In this document: positions 15,520 to 25,108 of the stretch, in pieces
Layout: every line of letters starts with the position of its first letter
Position numbering within the stretch: position 1 is the stretch's first letter
NCBI RefSeq assembly: GCF_023074055.1
Contig: NZ_JADPKR010000018.1
Location: 39,621 to 103,620 of the forward strand
Length of the DNA stretch: 64,000 nt
Source: Bradyrhizobium sp. 141
GTDB lineage: Bacteria; Pseudomonadota; Alphaproteobacteria; Rhizobiales; Xanthobacteraceae
Direction of reading: 5' to 3'
Made by a program: the position numbers and the translations under genes
The notes under the pieces: model-generated
Seen by the model: only the letters and a program-made list of their open reading frames with translations
Database searches by the model: none
Told to the model about the DNA's origin: nothing

Positions 15520-17631
15520 GTGGCAAAGCAACGCAAGCAGGGACGTGGATCGCGTCGGGGCGCGCCGAAATCGGCAGATGCGCCCCTATCGACCGCGACG
15601 GAGGGAGCCGCATCCGGTTCGAGCGCACCTGCAAATGCACCGACCCCAAAGCCGCAGTCCGGCACGACTCAGCCTCCGCCGAGCGATGCTGGCACCAAGG
15701 CGGACAGGCCTCTGCAGTTCTCGGTTCCGGCGGAACTCGTCGAGCATATCCTGTTAGGCCCCGTCGACGACCGCCGCGTGCTCCAGGATTCCCCCTTGTT
15801 GGGTGACGTCTGGGCCGCTTATGCGCTTGATCCGGGCCTCGTTCAGGACGTGTTGATAACGCCGCACAAGAACGTCACCGCAGCGGCCGTTGCCCAAATC
15901 ATCCCGCGGGGGATAGATCTGCGCCTGCAGGAGCGCCAGGCCGAAGATCCGCCGCCATCGAAGCGGCCGAAGGTGAGGGCGAAGGTTGCCTATCTGCAGG
16001 GCCTCGTGGGGGCGAGGCTGTATTTCGACGAAGTGCTCCGCATCCTCGTGCCTCTGACGCAATGGTGGAGCCAGTCCAAGCTTCAGGAAAGAATACTGAA
16101 GATCGACAAGGCCAACCTGCACGCGTTGCTGCAGCGAGAGCCTGACCAGCGCGGCGACGATCAGAAAAACTTTACGTCGCTCGAAAGGTACATCGCGCTC
16201 GCGGGCTTGATCTATTGGATCGGCAAGCTCGAGCGTCCGACCATTCCGGGCAGCGCCCCGCCTGAGCCGGTGCCGCATCTGCCGCGGCTCCAGATCGATG
16301 AGGCGTTCCGCGCCTATCTTCCCCATGTCCCCGAAATCATCGCAAGCATGTTCGAGCTTTACGGAGTGATTCAGGCCAATCCTAAAGCGCTTGCATCGGA
16401 CGATCCCGACGACGACGAAGCCGGGAGCGAAGGCTACATCTTCCAGGTCTCGCTCAACCGCGTCGCGTCGGCGGCGCTCGACCGCTCCGTGCCGGCCGTG
16501 AAGGCCGATGCCGCGCACTCCCTGTTCAACGTGAACTGCAAGAACATCATTTGGGCGGTGCTCGATTCCGGCATCGACGCCGGGCACGAGGCCTTCGCCG
16601 AGCCGGACAAGCCTGACAGATCGCGCGTCAGGAAGACATTCGATTTCACGAGGATTCGCGAGATTGTCAGCAACGACGAAAACGACATCGCCGCCGCCGA
16701 ACTCGAGGAAATTGCGAATGCCGCCGGCATCGAACCCGCCGCGGCGTCGGACTATCTGAAGGAGATTGCCGCGAACGCAAGGGCAAAACGCCCCATCAAC
16801 TGGGGGATCGTCGAAAAGCTGATCACGCTCAAGAATCCACCGCAGCCGGTCAGCCCGCATGGCACCCACGTCGCGGGGATCATCGGCGCCGATGGAAGCA
16901 GGACCAACCATCCCGACGGCATGTGTCCCGACATCCGCATCTACGATTTCCGTGTTCTGGGCAAGACCATCGATGATACTGAATTCGCGGTCATCGCCGC
17001 GCTACAATACATTCGCTACGTGAACGAGCGGCACAACTACATCACGATTCACGGCGCCAATCTCAGCCTGTCGATCCCGCACAACGTTCGCAATTACGCC
17101 TGTGGGCGCACGCCGGTGTGCAACGAATGCGAGAGGCTCGTGGAGAGCGGGGTCGTGGTCGTGGCCGCGGCGGGTAATCGCGGCTTCCAGAAGCTCACGA
17201 CAACCGACGGCGGCGTTTTCGAAAGCTATGCCGCGTTCAGCATCACGGATCCGGGAAATAGCGAGAGCGTCATCACGGTCGGGTCCACGCACGGCAACTG
17301 GCCGCACACCTATGGTGTGAGCTTCTTCTCGAGCCGTGGCCCGACGGGCGATGGTCGCCTCAAGCCGGATCTGGTGGCGCCGGGGGAGCGGGTGCAATCG
17401 TGTGTCGTCGGCGGCGATCACCAGGAGTGGGGACCCGAATCCGGTACCAGCATGGCCGCGCCGCACGTCAGTGGCGCCGCTGCGATGCTGCTCGCGCGTT
17501 ACGAGGAACTGATCGGCCAGCCTCGGCGGGTCAAGCGTATCCTATGCGAAAGCGCGACCGATCTCGGTCGCGAACGCAGTTTCCAGGGCCACGGCATGCT
17601 GGACGTTCTGCGCGCGTTTCAATCCATCTAG
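15520..17631 (+). CDS. S8 family (subtilisin-like) serine protease, cytoplasmic
   Basis: A 703-residue protein starting at GTG 15520, with AGAGG upstream. It has no signal peptide. Residues 1-65 are basic and low-complexity. Residues about 65-330 form an uncharacterised, mostly helical N-terminal domain, and residues about 340-703 the subtilase domain. The catalytic triad is complete: Asp349 (AVLDSGID), His447 (HGTHVAG) and Ser644 (GTSMAAPH), with oxyanion Asn553 (AAGNRG). The Asp-His spacing of 98 residues is long and contains a helical insertion with EIANAAGIEPAAASDY. A cysteine pair group (CGRTPVCNEC) follows the fold. A cytoplasmic location and an N-terminal sensor-like region suggest a regulated protease acting on a partner, perhaps the patatin. 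Confidence 0.93.
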   Translation: MAKQRKQGRGSRRGAPKSADAPLSTATEGAASGSSAPANAPTPKPQSGTTQPPPSDAGTKADRPLQFSVPAELVEHILLGPVDDRRVLQDSPLLGDVWAAYALDPGLVQDVLITPHKNVTAAAVAQIIPRGIDLRLQERQAEDPPPSKRPKVRAKVAYLQGLVGARLYFDEVLRILVPLTQWWSQSKLQERILKIDKANLHALLQREPDQRGDDQKNFTSLERYIALAGLIYWIGKLERPTIPGSAPPEPVPHLPRLQIDEAFRAYLPHVPEIIASMFELYGVIQANPKALASDDPDDDEAGSEGYIFQVSLNRVASAALDRSVPAVKADAAHSLFNVNCKNIIWAVLDSGIDAGHEAFAEPDKPDRSRVRKTFDFTRIREIVSNDENDIAAAELEEIANAAGIEPAAASDYLKEIAANARAKRPINWGIVEKLITLKNPPQPVSPHGTHVAGIIGADGSRTNHPDGMCPDIRIYDFRVLGKTIDDTEFAVIAALQYIRYVNERHNYITIHGANLSLSIPHNVRNYACGRTPVCNECERLVESGVVVVAAAGNRGFQKLTTTDGGVFESYAAFSITDPGNSESVITVGSTHGNWPHTYGVSFFSSRGPTGDGRLKPDLVAPGERVQSCVVGGDHQEWGPESGTSMAAPHVSGAAAMLLARYEELIGQPRRVKRILCESATDLGRERSFQGHGMLDVLRAFQSI

Positions 17632-17641
17632 GGAGGTGAAG

Positions 17642-18976
17642 ATGATCTTCAGTCTCGACGTCTTGCGCGCCCGCAAGGGCGATTGCCTGATGCTCCATTT
17701 CGGACCGGATGGGGATCCGCACCTCATCCTGATCGATGGCGGTCCGTCCAATGTCTACAAGCCGTTTCTCAAGCCGCGGCTGAAGCTCGTTCACGAAGCG
17801 CGTGAGCTCGATGAAGACGCGCCCTTACCGGTCGACGTCGTCATGGTGAGCCATGTCGACGACGACCACATCAAGGGAATTCTCGACCTCACCAAGGAGC
17901 AGCGCACCAACAGCCCCGATGTGCGGCTCGACGTGACCAGCCTGTGGCACAACAGTTTCGATGATCTGCTCAAGACCAAGCCCCATGAACTGGTGGCAGG
18001 TTTCGGCACCGCGTCGGTCGAGACGACGGCTGCGGCAGGTGAGGCGGGCATCGATTCCGGGAGCGTGCTGGCGAGCTTCGGAGCCAGCATGCTCAGGGAT
18101 GACGCCGAGATCGAAGACGAGGACATGCATCAAACGGTCGAAGTGCTGTCCAGCATTCCGCAGGGGCGCACCTTGCGGGACGATGCCGAGGCCCTCGGCT
18201 GGAGGCCCAACCACAAATTCAAGGGCAAGCTGATCCTTGCGGCCGAAATTGCGAAGCCGGTGACGCTCGGCGACCTGACGATAACGGTGGTTGGGCCGAT
18301 GCAGCCGGAACTGCTTGCCCTGCAGGAGGAACATGACAAATGGCTGCTTGCGCAAAAAGAGAAAAAAAAGAAGTCGCCCGAAGCCGCGCTGGCGGCTTTC
18401 GTCGATGAGTCCATTCCGAACCTGTCCAGCATCGTCGTCCTCGCCGAACTCGCGGGCCAGTCGATGCTGCTGACGGGCGACGCCCGAGGCGACAAGATTC
18501 TGGAGGGAATGGAGCTGGCCGGGCTATTGAAAGAGGGCGGCAAGAAGCACGTTGATCTCTTGAAGGTTCCGCACCATGGCAGCGATAACAACATGGAGAC
18601 GATCTTCTTCGAGCGCGTGCCGGCCGATCACTACGTCTTCTCCGGCGATGGCGAGCATGGCAATCCCGAACGTGCCACGCTCGAGATGCTGCTGCAGGCT
18701 CGGGGCGTCGACGCTGACTACACGATCCACCTTACGTATCCGGTCGATGAAATCGATATCGCGCGACAAGCAGACTGGGAAAAGGAGCAAGCCAAGGAAA
18801 AGGCCCGAAAGAAGAAAAATCCGGCGTCAAAGAAGCCGGTCAGGGAGAATTGGTCGCCGGCAAAACACAGCCTTGGCGCTCTCTTCAAGAACAATCCCAA
18901 GCTCGCCAAAAAAGTGGTGATCGTCGATCCCGACAAGCCGCATCTGATCGATCTGCTCGAGCCGCTGGGCCTGTAG
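17642..18976 (+). CDS. ComEC/Rec2-type metallo-beta-lactamase-fold hydrolase
   Basis: A 444-residue protein. It begins MIFSLDVLRARKGDCLMLHF, typical of ComEC-like MBL proteins, with LIDGGPSNVY as the first metal-loop strand. The metal motif is SHVDDDHIKG (His71, Asp73, Asp75, His76), and LLKVPHHGSDNN is the second ComEC-type histidine motif. There are no membrane segments, so it is a soluble homologue of the C-terminal domain of ComEC. The last 80 residues include a lysine-rich linker. ATG 17642 is favoured over GTG 17636 because the GGAGG at 17632-17636 then has normal spacing. It is translationally close to the protease gene (10 bp). The substrate is unknown, possibly a nucleic acid or nucleotide. 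Confidence 0.9.
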   Translation: MIFSLDVLRARKGDCLMLHFGPDGDPHLILIDGGPSNVYKPFLKPRLKLVHEARELDEDAPLPVDVVMVSHVDDDHIKGILDLTKEQRTNSPDVRLDVTSLWHNSFDDLLKTKPHELVAGFGTASVETTAAAGEAGIDSGSVLASFGASMLRDDAEIEDEDMHQTVEVLSSIPQGRTLRDDAEALGWRPNHKFKGKLILAAEIAKPVTLGDLTITVVGPMQPELLALQEEHDKWLLAQKEKKKKSPEAALAAFVDESIPNLSSIVVLAELAGQSMLLTGDARGDKILEGMELAGLLKEGGKKHVDLLKVPHHGSDNNMETIFFERVPADHYVFSGDGEHGNPERATLEMLLQARGVDADYTIHLTYPVDEIDIARQADWEKEQAKEKARKKKNPASKKPVRENWSPAKHSLGALFKNNPKLAKKVVIVDPDKPHLIDLLEPLGL

Positions 18977-18992
18977 GGTCCGGGACTTTACG

Positions 18993-19016
18993 GGGGCGGC
19001 TTTCTGAAGCCGTCCC
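18993..19016 (+). terminator. Strong hairpin after the patatin-protease-MBL operon
   Basis: A 10-bp stem (18993-19002 with 19007-19016, one G-U pair) around TCTG lies 17 bp after the MBL gene stop. No T-tract follows, so it may act as a weak terminator or a 3' stabiliser. Confidence 0.45.
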
Positions 19017-19187
19017 GAGCGCCCGGACTGGGAGGCCAGGAACGTCACTCACGCAAACGCGATGGCGCGTCGGTGGGATGCACCCATGCGCGGCGGTGCC
19101 TGCCGGAGAAGGACTTTGCCGTCTATGTTGTTTCGGTAGAACGAATCCCCTTCGCGGCGTTGCGCCGCCCTACGACGTCCGATCGAG

Positions 19188-20771
19188 ATGAACAAGTTCG
19201 AACGGCAGAGCAGTTCTGCCGATATCCAGACTTTGCCCGACGATATCGCCGAAGAGCTGTCCCGGCTTCCGAGTGAAGTCATCAGCGTCGATGACGCCCC
19301 GTCGATCGCGCCGCCGGCGCCGCTGTCACAGGATGAGGTCCGCACCATCGTCATCAGTCTGATGCTGACGATGTTCCTGGCCGCCCTCGACCAGACCATC
19401 GTGGCGACTGCGCTGCCGACCATCGGACGCCAGTTTCAGGACGTCTCCAATCTCTCCTGGGTCATCACCGCCTATCTGCTCGCCTCGACCGCGGTCGCGC
19501 CGGTGTTCGGCACCTTGAGCGACATCTACGGCCGGCGCGCCATGATCATCATCTCGCTCAGCCTGTTCGTCGCGGGCTCGGTGCTGTGCGCGATCGCGCC
19601 GAACATGCCGATGCTGATCCTGGCGCGCGGCCTTCAGGGGCTCGGCGGCGGCGGCATCATGCCTGTCGTGCAGACCGTGATCTCGGACGTCGTGAGCCCG
19701 CGCGAGCGCGGCCAGTACCAGGCCTATTTCTCCAGCGTGTGGATGGTCGGCGGCATCTTGGGCCCGGTCATCGGCGGTGTGTTCGCCGAGCATCTGCACT
19801 GGTCGATGATCTTCTGGATCAATCTGCCGCTGACGGCCGCGGCGCTCGCGCTGCTGCTGCCGAAGATGAAGAAGATCCCGGTATTCCACCGCAAGCGCAA
19901 GGTCGACTGGCTCGGCGGCGTTCTGCTGATGGCCTCCGCCGTCGTCTTCATGCTGGTGCTGACCTGGGGCGGCACGCGCTTTCCCTGGCTGTCGCCGACG
20001 GTGCTCGCGATGGTGGGCGGCGCGGTCGCGCTCGTCGTCACCTTCGTCTGGCACGCGCGTCGCGCCGACGAGCCGTTCCTGCCGCTGCCGCTGCTCGGCG
20101 GACGTGTCGTGCCGTTCGGGCTGACGGCCGGCGGTTGCGCTCTCGGCGCCATCACGGGCCTCACGGTCCAGCTCCCGCTCTATTACGAATCCGTCTATCA
20201 CCTCAGCGCCAGCGAGGCGGGCCTTGCGCTCATTCCGCTCGCGGCCGTCTCGACCTGCGGTGCGGCCATCGCCGGCCGTACGATGGCGCGGGCCAAGCAC
20301 TACAAGCGCGTCGCCATCATCGGCACCTCCTGGGCCGCGCTGTGCGGCCTTGGTCTCACGCTGACAACGCTCCCGCTATGGGGCCTGCTGACGCTGATGG
20401 CGGCGTTTGCGCTCGGCCTCGGCACCACCTTTCCGGTCTGCGTGGTCTCAGTACAGAATTCGGTCGCGCGGCCGCAGGTCGGCACCATCACCGGCGCCTT
20501 GAACTTCTTCCGCTCGCTGATGTCGTCCTTCACGGTCGCCGCTTTCGCAGCCATCCTGCTGATCGCGCTCGGCATCGACGTTCCGCTCGCCGGCGAGCAT
20601 CACGCCGCAGGCGCCGTCGCGATTCCCGCCGACGACATGCGGCACGCGTTCCGTTACGTCTTCGGCGCCGCCACCGCGCTGATGACCGGTGCCGCGCTCT
20701 GCCTGATCGCGATGGAGGAGCGGCCGCTGGCTGGCCCTTCCGTCACCAAGCACGTCGAGATGGCGGAGTAG
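19188..20771 (+). CDS. MFS transporter, DHA2 (EmrB/QacA-like) family
   Basis: A 527-residue inner-membrane protein. About 45 soluble N-terminal residues are followed by some 14 hydrophobic segments, as in DHA2 drug:H+ antiporters. Motif D1 is in TMFLAALDQTIVATALPTIG, and motif A is represented by GTLSDIYGRR. The RGLQGLGGGGIMPVVQT segment is the usual motif C region. It probably exports drugs or other small molecules in exchange for protons. No adaptor (EmrA-like) gene is adjacent. It converges with the alpha/beta hydrolase gene; the two stop codons are separated by a single base. Confidence 0.93.
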   Translation: MNKFERQSSSADIQTLPDDIAEELSRLPSEVISVDDAPSIAPPAPLSQDEVRTIVISLMLTMFLAALDQTIVATALPTIGRQFQDVSNLSWVITAYLLASTAVAPVFGTLSDIYGRRAMIIISLSLFVAGSVLCAIAPNMPMLILARGLQGLGGGGIMPVVQTVISDVVSPRERGQYQAYFSSVWMVGGILGPVIGGVFAEHLHWSMIFWINLPLTAAALALLLPKMKKIPVFHRKRKVDWLGGVLLMASAVVFMLVLTWGGTRFPWLSPTVLAMVGGAVALVVTFVWHARRADEPFLPLPLLGGRVVPFGLTAGGCALGAITGLTVQLPLYYESVYHLSASEAGLALIPLAAVSTCGAAIAGRTMARAKHYKRVAIIGTSWAALCGLGLTLTTLPLWGLLTLMAAFALGLGTTFPVCVVSVQNSVARPQVGTITGALNFFRSLMSSFTVAAFAAILLIALGIDVPLAGEHHAAGAVAIPADDMRHAFRYVFGAATALMTGAALCLIAMEERPLAGPSVTKHVEMAE

Positions 20772-20772
20772 G

Positions 20773-22491
20773 CTAGCCGCCTCGATCGGCGTAAGGCTCC
20801 TCCGCGACGTTACCCTCGGCGGCCTTTCGCGCCGCCGCTGCAAGATGGGTCTTGAGCTGCGCCAGTGCGTCGGCGGACCAATCATGGACATCGGTGACGG
20901 CTACCCAGGCATCGACGTAGTGTTCGGGCGCGTAGACGTGGCCAAAGCCCATCGGCGTATTGGTCGCGACTGCCATGTCGAGGGCGAGCTGCAGCATCGT
21001 CACGACGGGATACCATCGCAGCTCCGGTGACACATCCGGCCCGCGCGGCACCGTCATCCAGTCAGGGGCTTGATAGGCGTCGCGATAGGCGAAGAAGGTG
21101 ATCGCGTCGCTCGCATATTGCAGATAGACGACGCGCATCGGGCCCCAGGGCGCATCTGCCGGCACCGTTGGTCCATTCTGGTTCATGAAGCGGACGAAGC
21201 GGCCGTCGCGGAATTCCGGCAGCCAGGCCGGCGAGCCCGGATTGCGGTTCGCGGTGATCGAGCGCCAGATGCGACTTTCGAACGGCGCACCGCTCCAAAG
21301 TGCGCCCGCAATCGGATCGCCAATCGTCTCGAACAGCTCTGCGGATTTCTCCGAGTTCATCGCGCCGAGGCTCAGTCCATGCAGGTACAGCCTCGGCCGC
21401 CGATCCTTCGGCAGCGTCGTCCAATAGCTGTAAATTTCGGAAAACAGGGCGCGCGCCGCTTCTGCTCCGAATTCGGGCTGAAACAGCAGCGACAGCGGAC
21501 TGTTGAGATAGGAATACTGCATCGCGACACTGGCGACGTCGCCATGGTGGAGATATTCGACGGTGTCCATCGCGGCAGGGTCGATCCAGCCGGTTCCGGT
21601 CGGCGTGACGACGATGAGTGTCTCGCGTTCAAAACCGTGCTGCCGCTTGAGCTCGTCGAGCGCAAGCCTGGCGCGCGCTTGCGCCGTCTTGGCGCCGCCA
21701 AGGCCCACATAGACCCGCACGGGCTCCCGTGCGGGCCTTCCCGTAACGGCGCTGATCTCGGTTGCGGTCGGCCCTGAGGCGATAAATCTGCGCCCCATGC
21801 GTCCAAGCTGCGTCCACTTCACCAGCGAGGCGGGACTTCCTGTCCGTTCGGGCGCGGTCGGCTGTGGCCGCTCGGGCTCGAGCAAGGCGTCGACTTCGCG
21901 AAAGGACGAATCGAGCGCGTTGAATGCCGTGCGGATCAGGACATTGCTGGCGATCGACCAGAACAACAGGCCCGCGGCGAGCACGCCGATAACGTTCGCG
22001 ATTCTCCGCGGAACGACGCGCCTCGTACGCGCGGCGGTGAAGCGGGCGGCAAGCGCGAACAGCCGCGCCAGCAGCAGCAGGATGACGAACGTCATCAGGG
22101 CGATGACGCAGACCTTGAGCGGATGGGCGGTCTCGACCGGCGCCAGCTTCATGACGGCGCGGATCGAGTTCTGCCATTCGGCCGCCCGCCACAGAAAAAG
22201 AATGACGACGAGCAGGCAGGCGGCCGCGACCAGCGCGTTTGCGGTCGATCTCAGGCGCGCCGACGGCTCGGGCAATTCGAGATAGTGCCACAGCCAGCGC
22301 CAGACATTGCCGGCGAGATAGCCGATCCCGAAGCAGGCGCCGGCGATGGCGCCCTGCGTGAGATAGCTCCGCGGGATCAGCGTCGGCGTCAGCGCGGCCG
22401 CGAAGAACAGGGCACCCAGCATGAGGCCGACGCCGGACAACGACAGCAATTGCCGCCGAATGAGCCACGCCAGTTTGCTGAAAGCACCCAC
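20773..22491 (-). CDS. Membrane alpha/beta hydrolase (Abhydrolase_9 family)
   Basis: A 572-residue protein from GTG 22491. The N-terminal half has four to five membrane helices (residues about 15-35, 45-60, 90-105, 125-150, 165-185). The C-terminal half is a large alpha/beta-hydrolase domain with the nucleophile elbow HGLSLGAM and conserved segments RVYVGLGGAKT, WIDPAAMDTVEYLHHGDVAS and VVYLQYASDAITFF. This matches the two-part Abhydrolase_9_N/Abhydrolase_9 architecture. The substrate is unknown; envelope lipid or ester hydrolysis is a guess. It starts 14 bp after the triple-GAF histidine kinase gene on the same strand, so the two are probably co-expressed. Confidence 0.88.
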   Translation of the reverse strand: MGAFSKLAWLIRRQLLSLSGVGLMLGALFFAAALTPTLIPRSYLTQGAIAGACFGIGYLAGNVWRWLWHYLELPEPSARLRSTANALVAAACLLVVILFLWRAAEWQNSIRAVMKLAPVETAHPLKVCVIALMTFVILLLLARLFALAARFTAARTRRVVPRRIANVIGVLAAGLLFWSIASNVLIRTAFNALDSSFREVDALLEPERPQPTAPERTGSPASLVKWTQLGRMGRRFIASGPTATEISAVTGRPAREPVRVYVGLGGAKTAQARARLALDELKRQHGFERETLIVVTPTGTGWIDPAAMDTVEYLHHGDVASVAMQYSYLNSPLSLLFQPEFGAEAARALFSEIYSYWTTLPKDRRPRLYLHGLSLGAMNSEKSAELFETIGDPIAGALWSGAPFESRIWRSITANRNPGSPAWLPEFRDGRFVRFMNQNGPTVPADAPWGPMRVVYLQYASDAITFFAYRDAYQAPDWMTVPRGPDVSPELRWYPVVTMLQLALDMAVATNTPMGFGHVYAPEHYVDAWVAVTDVHDWSADALAQLKTHLAAAARKAAEGNVAEEPYADRGG

Positions 22492-22505
22492 CGCGTGAAT
22501 TATCC

Positions 22506-25001
22506 TCAGCTGTTGTCTGACAGACCACTCTTGCGCGGCAGCACGATCGTGAATTCGGTAAACTTGCCCGGCTCGGTCGCGACGTCGATCGTGCCGCCGT
22601 GCTGCTTCACCACGATATCGTGGCTCATCGACAATCCGAGCCCGGTGCCTTCGCCGGCCGGCTTGGTGGTGAAGAACGGATTGAACATCTTTTCCTTCAC
22701 CTCGTCCGGGATGCCCGTGCCGTTGTCGCGAATGCGGATCTCGATGTGATCGCCGCGGTCGCGGGTCGCGGCGGTCACGACCGGCGCGTAACCGGCGGCC
22801 TCGTTCTCCGCCTTGCGCTTGGCGACGGCATGGAATCCGTTCGAGATCAGGTTCAGCAGTACCCGGGTGATCTCCTGCGGGAACACATCGGCCGAGCCTG
22901 CAGCCGGATCGAGGTCGCGTTCGAGCGTCACGTCGAACTGCGGCTTCTCGGCCCGCGCGCCGTGATAGGCGAGGTTGAGGCTCTCCTCGACCACCGCGTT
23001 GATGTCGCTCAGGCGATGCTCGCCGCCGCCCTCGCGCGAATGCAGCAGCATGTTCTTGACGATGGAATCGGCGCGCCGTCCGTGCTGCACGATTTTTTCG
23101 AGGTTGTCCTTCAGTAGCCCCGTGAGCTCGTCGACTTCGCTGCGGATATCGTCCGCAAGGGCGGCGGGTGCGAGCACCTCGTTCAGCTCGTCGGTCAATT
23201 CGGCGGAGAGCGAGGCAAAATTGTTGACGAAGTTGAGCGGGTTCTTGATCTCATGCGCGATGCCGGCGGTGAGCTGGCCGAGCGATGCCAGCTTCTCGGT
23301 CTGGACCAGCCGGTCTTGCGCCGCGCGCAGATCGTCGAGCGATCGGGCAAGCTCGCGCGTGCGGTCCTGAACCTCGTTGAACAGGCGCGTGTTCTCGACC
23401 GCGATCACGGCCTGGTCGGCGAAGGTCTTGAGCAGGTTGATCGCCTTGTCCGGGAAGTGACCGGGTTCCGGCCGCGTGACGGCAATGGTGCCGATCGCAA
23501 CGCCGTCGCGCAGCATCGGCACCACGAGGATGCTGCGATAGCCGCGCGTCCGCGCCAGCTCCTTCATGGCGTCGGTGAGGTCGGGTTCGTTCTGCATGTC
23601 GCTGCGGAAGGAATACTGTCCGCTTGTCGCCACCCGGCTGTGAATGCCAGACGACGACAGCGACGCCGGGAAGGAGCTGAGCAGATCGGCGTTGCCGGCC
23701 TCATTGTCGGTGGTGAAGGCGGCCAGATGCAGCATGCCGTCATTGAGGCGGGTGACGGTGGAGGAGTGCCCGCCGATCAGCGCCTTGGCGCTGTCGGAGA
23801 TCGCCTGGAACACCGGCGTGACGTCGGCGGGCGAGGCCGCGATCACCTTGAGGATGTCGGCGGTCGCGGTCTGGCGTTCCAGTGCTTCCCTGGTGGCGTT
23901 GAACAGGCTGACGTTCTTGATCGCGATCACCGCCTGGTCGGCGAAGGTCTGCAGCAGCCGCACGTGATGCTCTGCAAACGCGCCGGTCGCACGGCGCGTC
24001 GCAATGATGATGCCGATGGCCTCGCCCTCGCTCATCAAGGGTGCGAACAGCATGCTGCGATAGCCCCGCGCACGCGCGATATCGCGTGCGGCCGGCTCCA
24101 GCTCGGTGTCGGGCAATTGCGCGGCGGCACCCTTGGCCACCAGCTGGTAGGGCGGGAATCGCGCGAACGGCACCGGGAACGAGGCATGGAGCACGCGATC
24201 GCCGGCCGGATCGGTCGGCGTGAATGCGGCGAGGTGCGCGGCGCCGTCGGCGTAGCGCAGCACCGCCGTGGAAAAGCCGCCGATCAGCCGGTTGGCGTTG
24301 GCGGCGATGGCGTCGAACACCGGCTGCACGTCGGAGGGCGAGGCCGCCATCACCTTCAAAATGTCCGCCGTGGCGGTCTGACGCTCGAGCGCTTCGCGCG
24401 TCTCGTTGAACAGACGTGCATTCTCGATCGCGATCACAGCCTGGTCGGCAAAGGTCTGGAGCAGCTGCACGAGGTCGGGCGCGAACGCGCCTGTTACGGC
24501 GCGCGTGACGCTGATCATGCCGACCGGCGTGCCCCGGTTCATCAGTGGCATGAACAGCACGCTGCGGAAGCCGCGCAGCCGCGCCAGCTCGCGGTTCAGC
24601 TGTGGGACGTCGTCGGCTTCGCTGTCGGGAAACTGGATGGTCTCGCCGCCACGCACCAGGGCAAAGGTCGGGAAGTCCGCAATCTTGCGCGGGAACGAGG
24701 CCTTGAGCCCTTGATCCGCCTCCGGGCTGGTCGGCGTGAACGCCACGAGATGCAGCTCGTCGCCGATGAATTGAAGCACGGTGGCGGAGAAGCCGTCGAG
24801 CAAGCGCTTGGAGCTGGACGCAATCGCCGCGAAGACCGGCCGGGCATCGGAGGGCGAGGCTGCGATATTGCGCAGGATCTCGGCGCTGGCGCTCTGGCGA
24901 TCCCGCGCGATCGCAAGCTCGCTGCGCAGCTGCGCGTTCTCGGCTGCGGCCGATTGCAATCGGCGCTCCAGTTCCTCGAGTTTTTGGGAAGGGGTCGTCA
25001 T
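22506..25001 (-). CDS. Multi-GAF sensor histidine kinase
   Basis: An 831-residue soluble kinase. A short coiled coil (residues 1-35) is followed by three successive GAF domains (about 40-200, 215-375 and 390-550), each introduced by a near-identical ILKxxAASPSDVxPVF motif and ending FADQAVIAIEN. Next come a coiled-coil linker, a HisKA domain with phosphoacceptor His in AHEIKNPLNFVNN, and a HATPase domain with the GTGLGLSMSH box near the C-terminus. ATG 25001 is preferred over a start 12 codons upstream because the protein-like sequence begins there. There is no membrane segment and no receiver domain, and no response regulator is adjacent. The GAF repeats suggest internal duplication. The ligand is unknown. 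Confidence 0.93.
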   Translation of the reverse strand: MTTPSQKLEELERRLQSAAAENAQLRSELAIARDRQSASAEILRNIAASPSDARPVFAAIASSSKRLLDGFSATVLQFIGDELHLVAFTPTSPEADQGLKASFPRKIADFPTFALVRGGETIQFPDSEADDVPQLNRELARLRGFRSVLFMPLMNRGTPVGMISVTRAVTGAFAPDLVQLLQTFADQAVIAIENARLFNETREALERQTATADILKVMAASPSDVQPVFDAIAANANRLIGGFSTAVLRYADGAAHLAAFTPTDPAGDRVLHASFPVPFARFPPYQLVAKGAAAQLPDTELEPAARDIARARGYRSMLFAPLMSEGEAIGIIIATRRATGAFAEHHVRLLQTFADQAVIAIKNVSLFNATREALERQTATADILKVIAASPADVTPVFQAISDSAKALIGGHSSTVTRLNDGMLHLAAFTTDNEAGNADLLSSFPASLSSSGIHSRVATSGQYSFRSDMQNEPDLTDAMKELARTRGYRSILVVPMLRDGVAIGTIAVTRPEPGHFPDKAINLLKTFADQAVIAVENTRLFNEVQDRTRELARSLDDLRAAQDRLVQTEKLASLGQLTAGIAHEIKNPLNFVNNFASLSAELTDELNEVLAPAALADDIRSEVDELTGLLKDNLEKIVQHGRRADSIVKNMLLHSREGGGEHRLSDINAVVEESLNLAYHGARAEKPQFDVTLERDLDPAAGSADVFPQEITRVLLNLISNGFHAVAKRKAENEAAGYAPVVTAATRDRGDHIEIRIRDNGTGIPDEVKEKMFNPFFTTKPAGEGTGLGLSMSHDIVVKQHGGTIDVATEPGKFTEFTIVLPRKSGLSDNS

Positions 25002-25108
25002 TCCTGATCCGGCTCGATGCCGCGACAGGCGCGGCACCGGGCCGGATTATCACATCTTCCGCGGCCGGAGCCAGCGCTCACAGCCTTGCCGCCAAGACCC
25101 GGCCCGTC

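Noticed and set aside
19039..19063. EcfG-like site before the MFS gene
   Set aside because: GGAAC is followed at 16 bp by CGAT, only two of four -10 bases, and it is 125 bp from the start codon.
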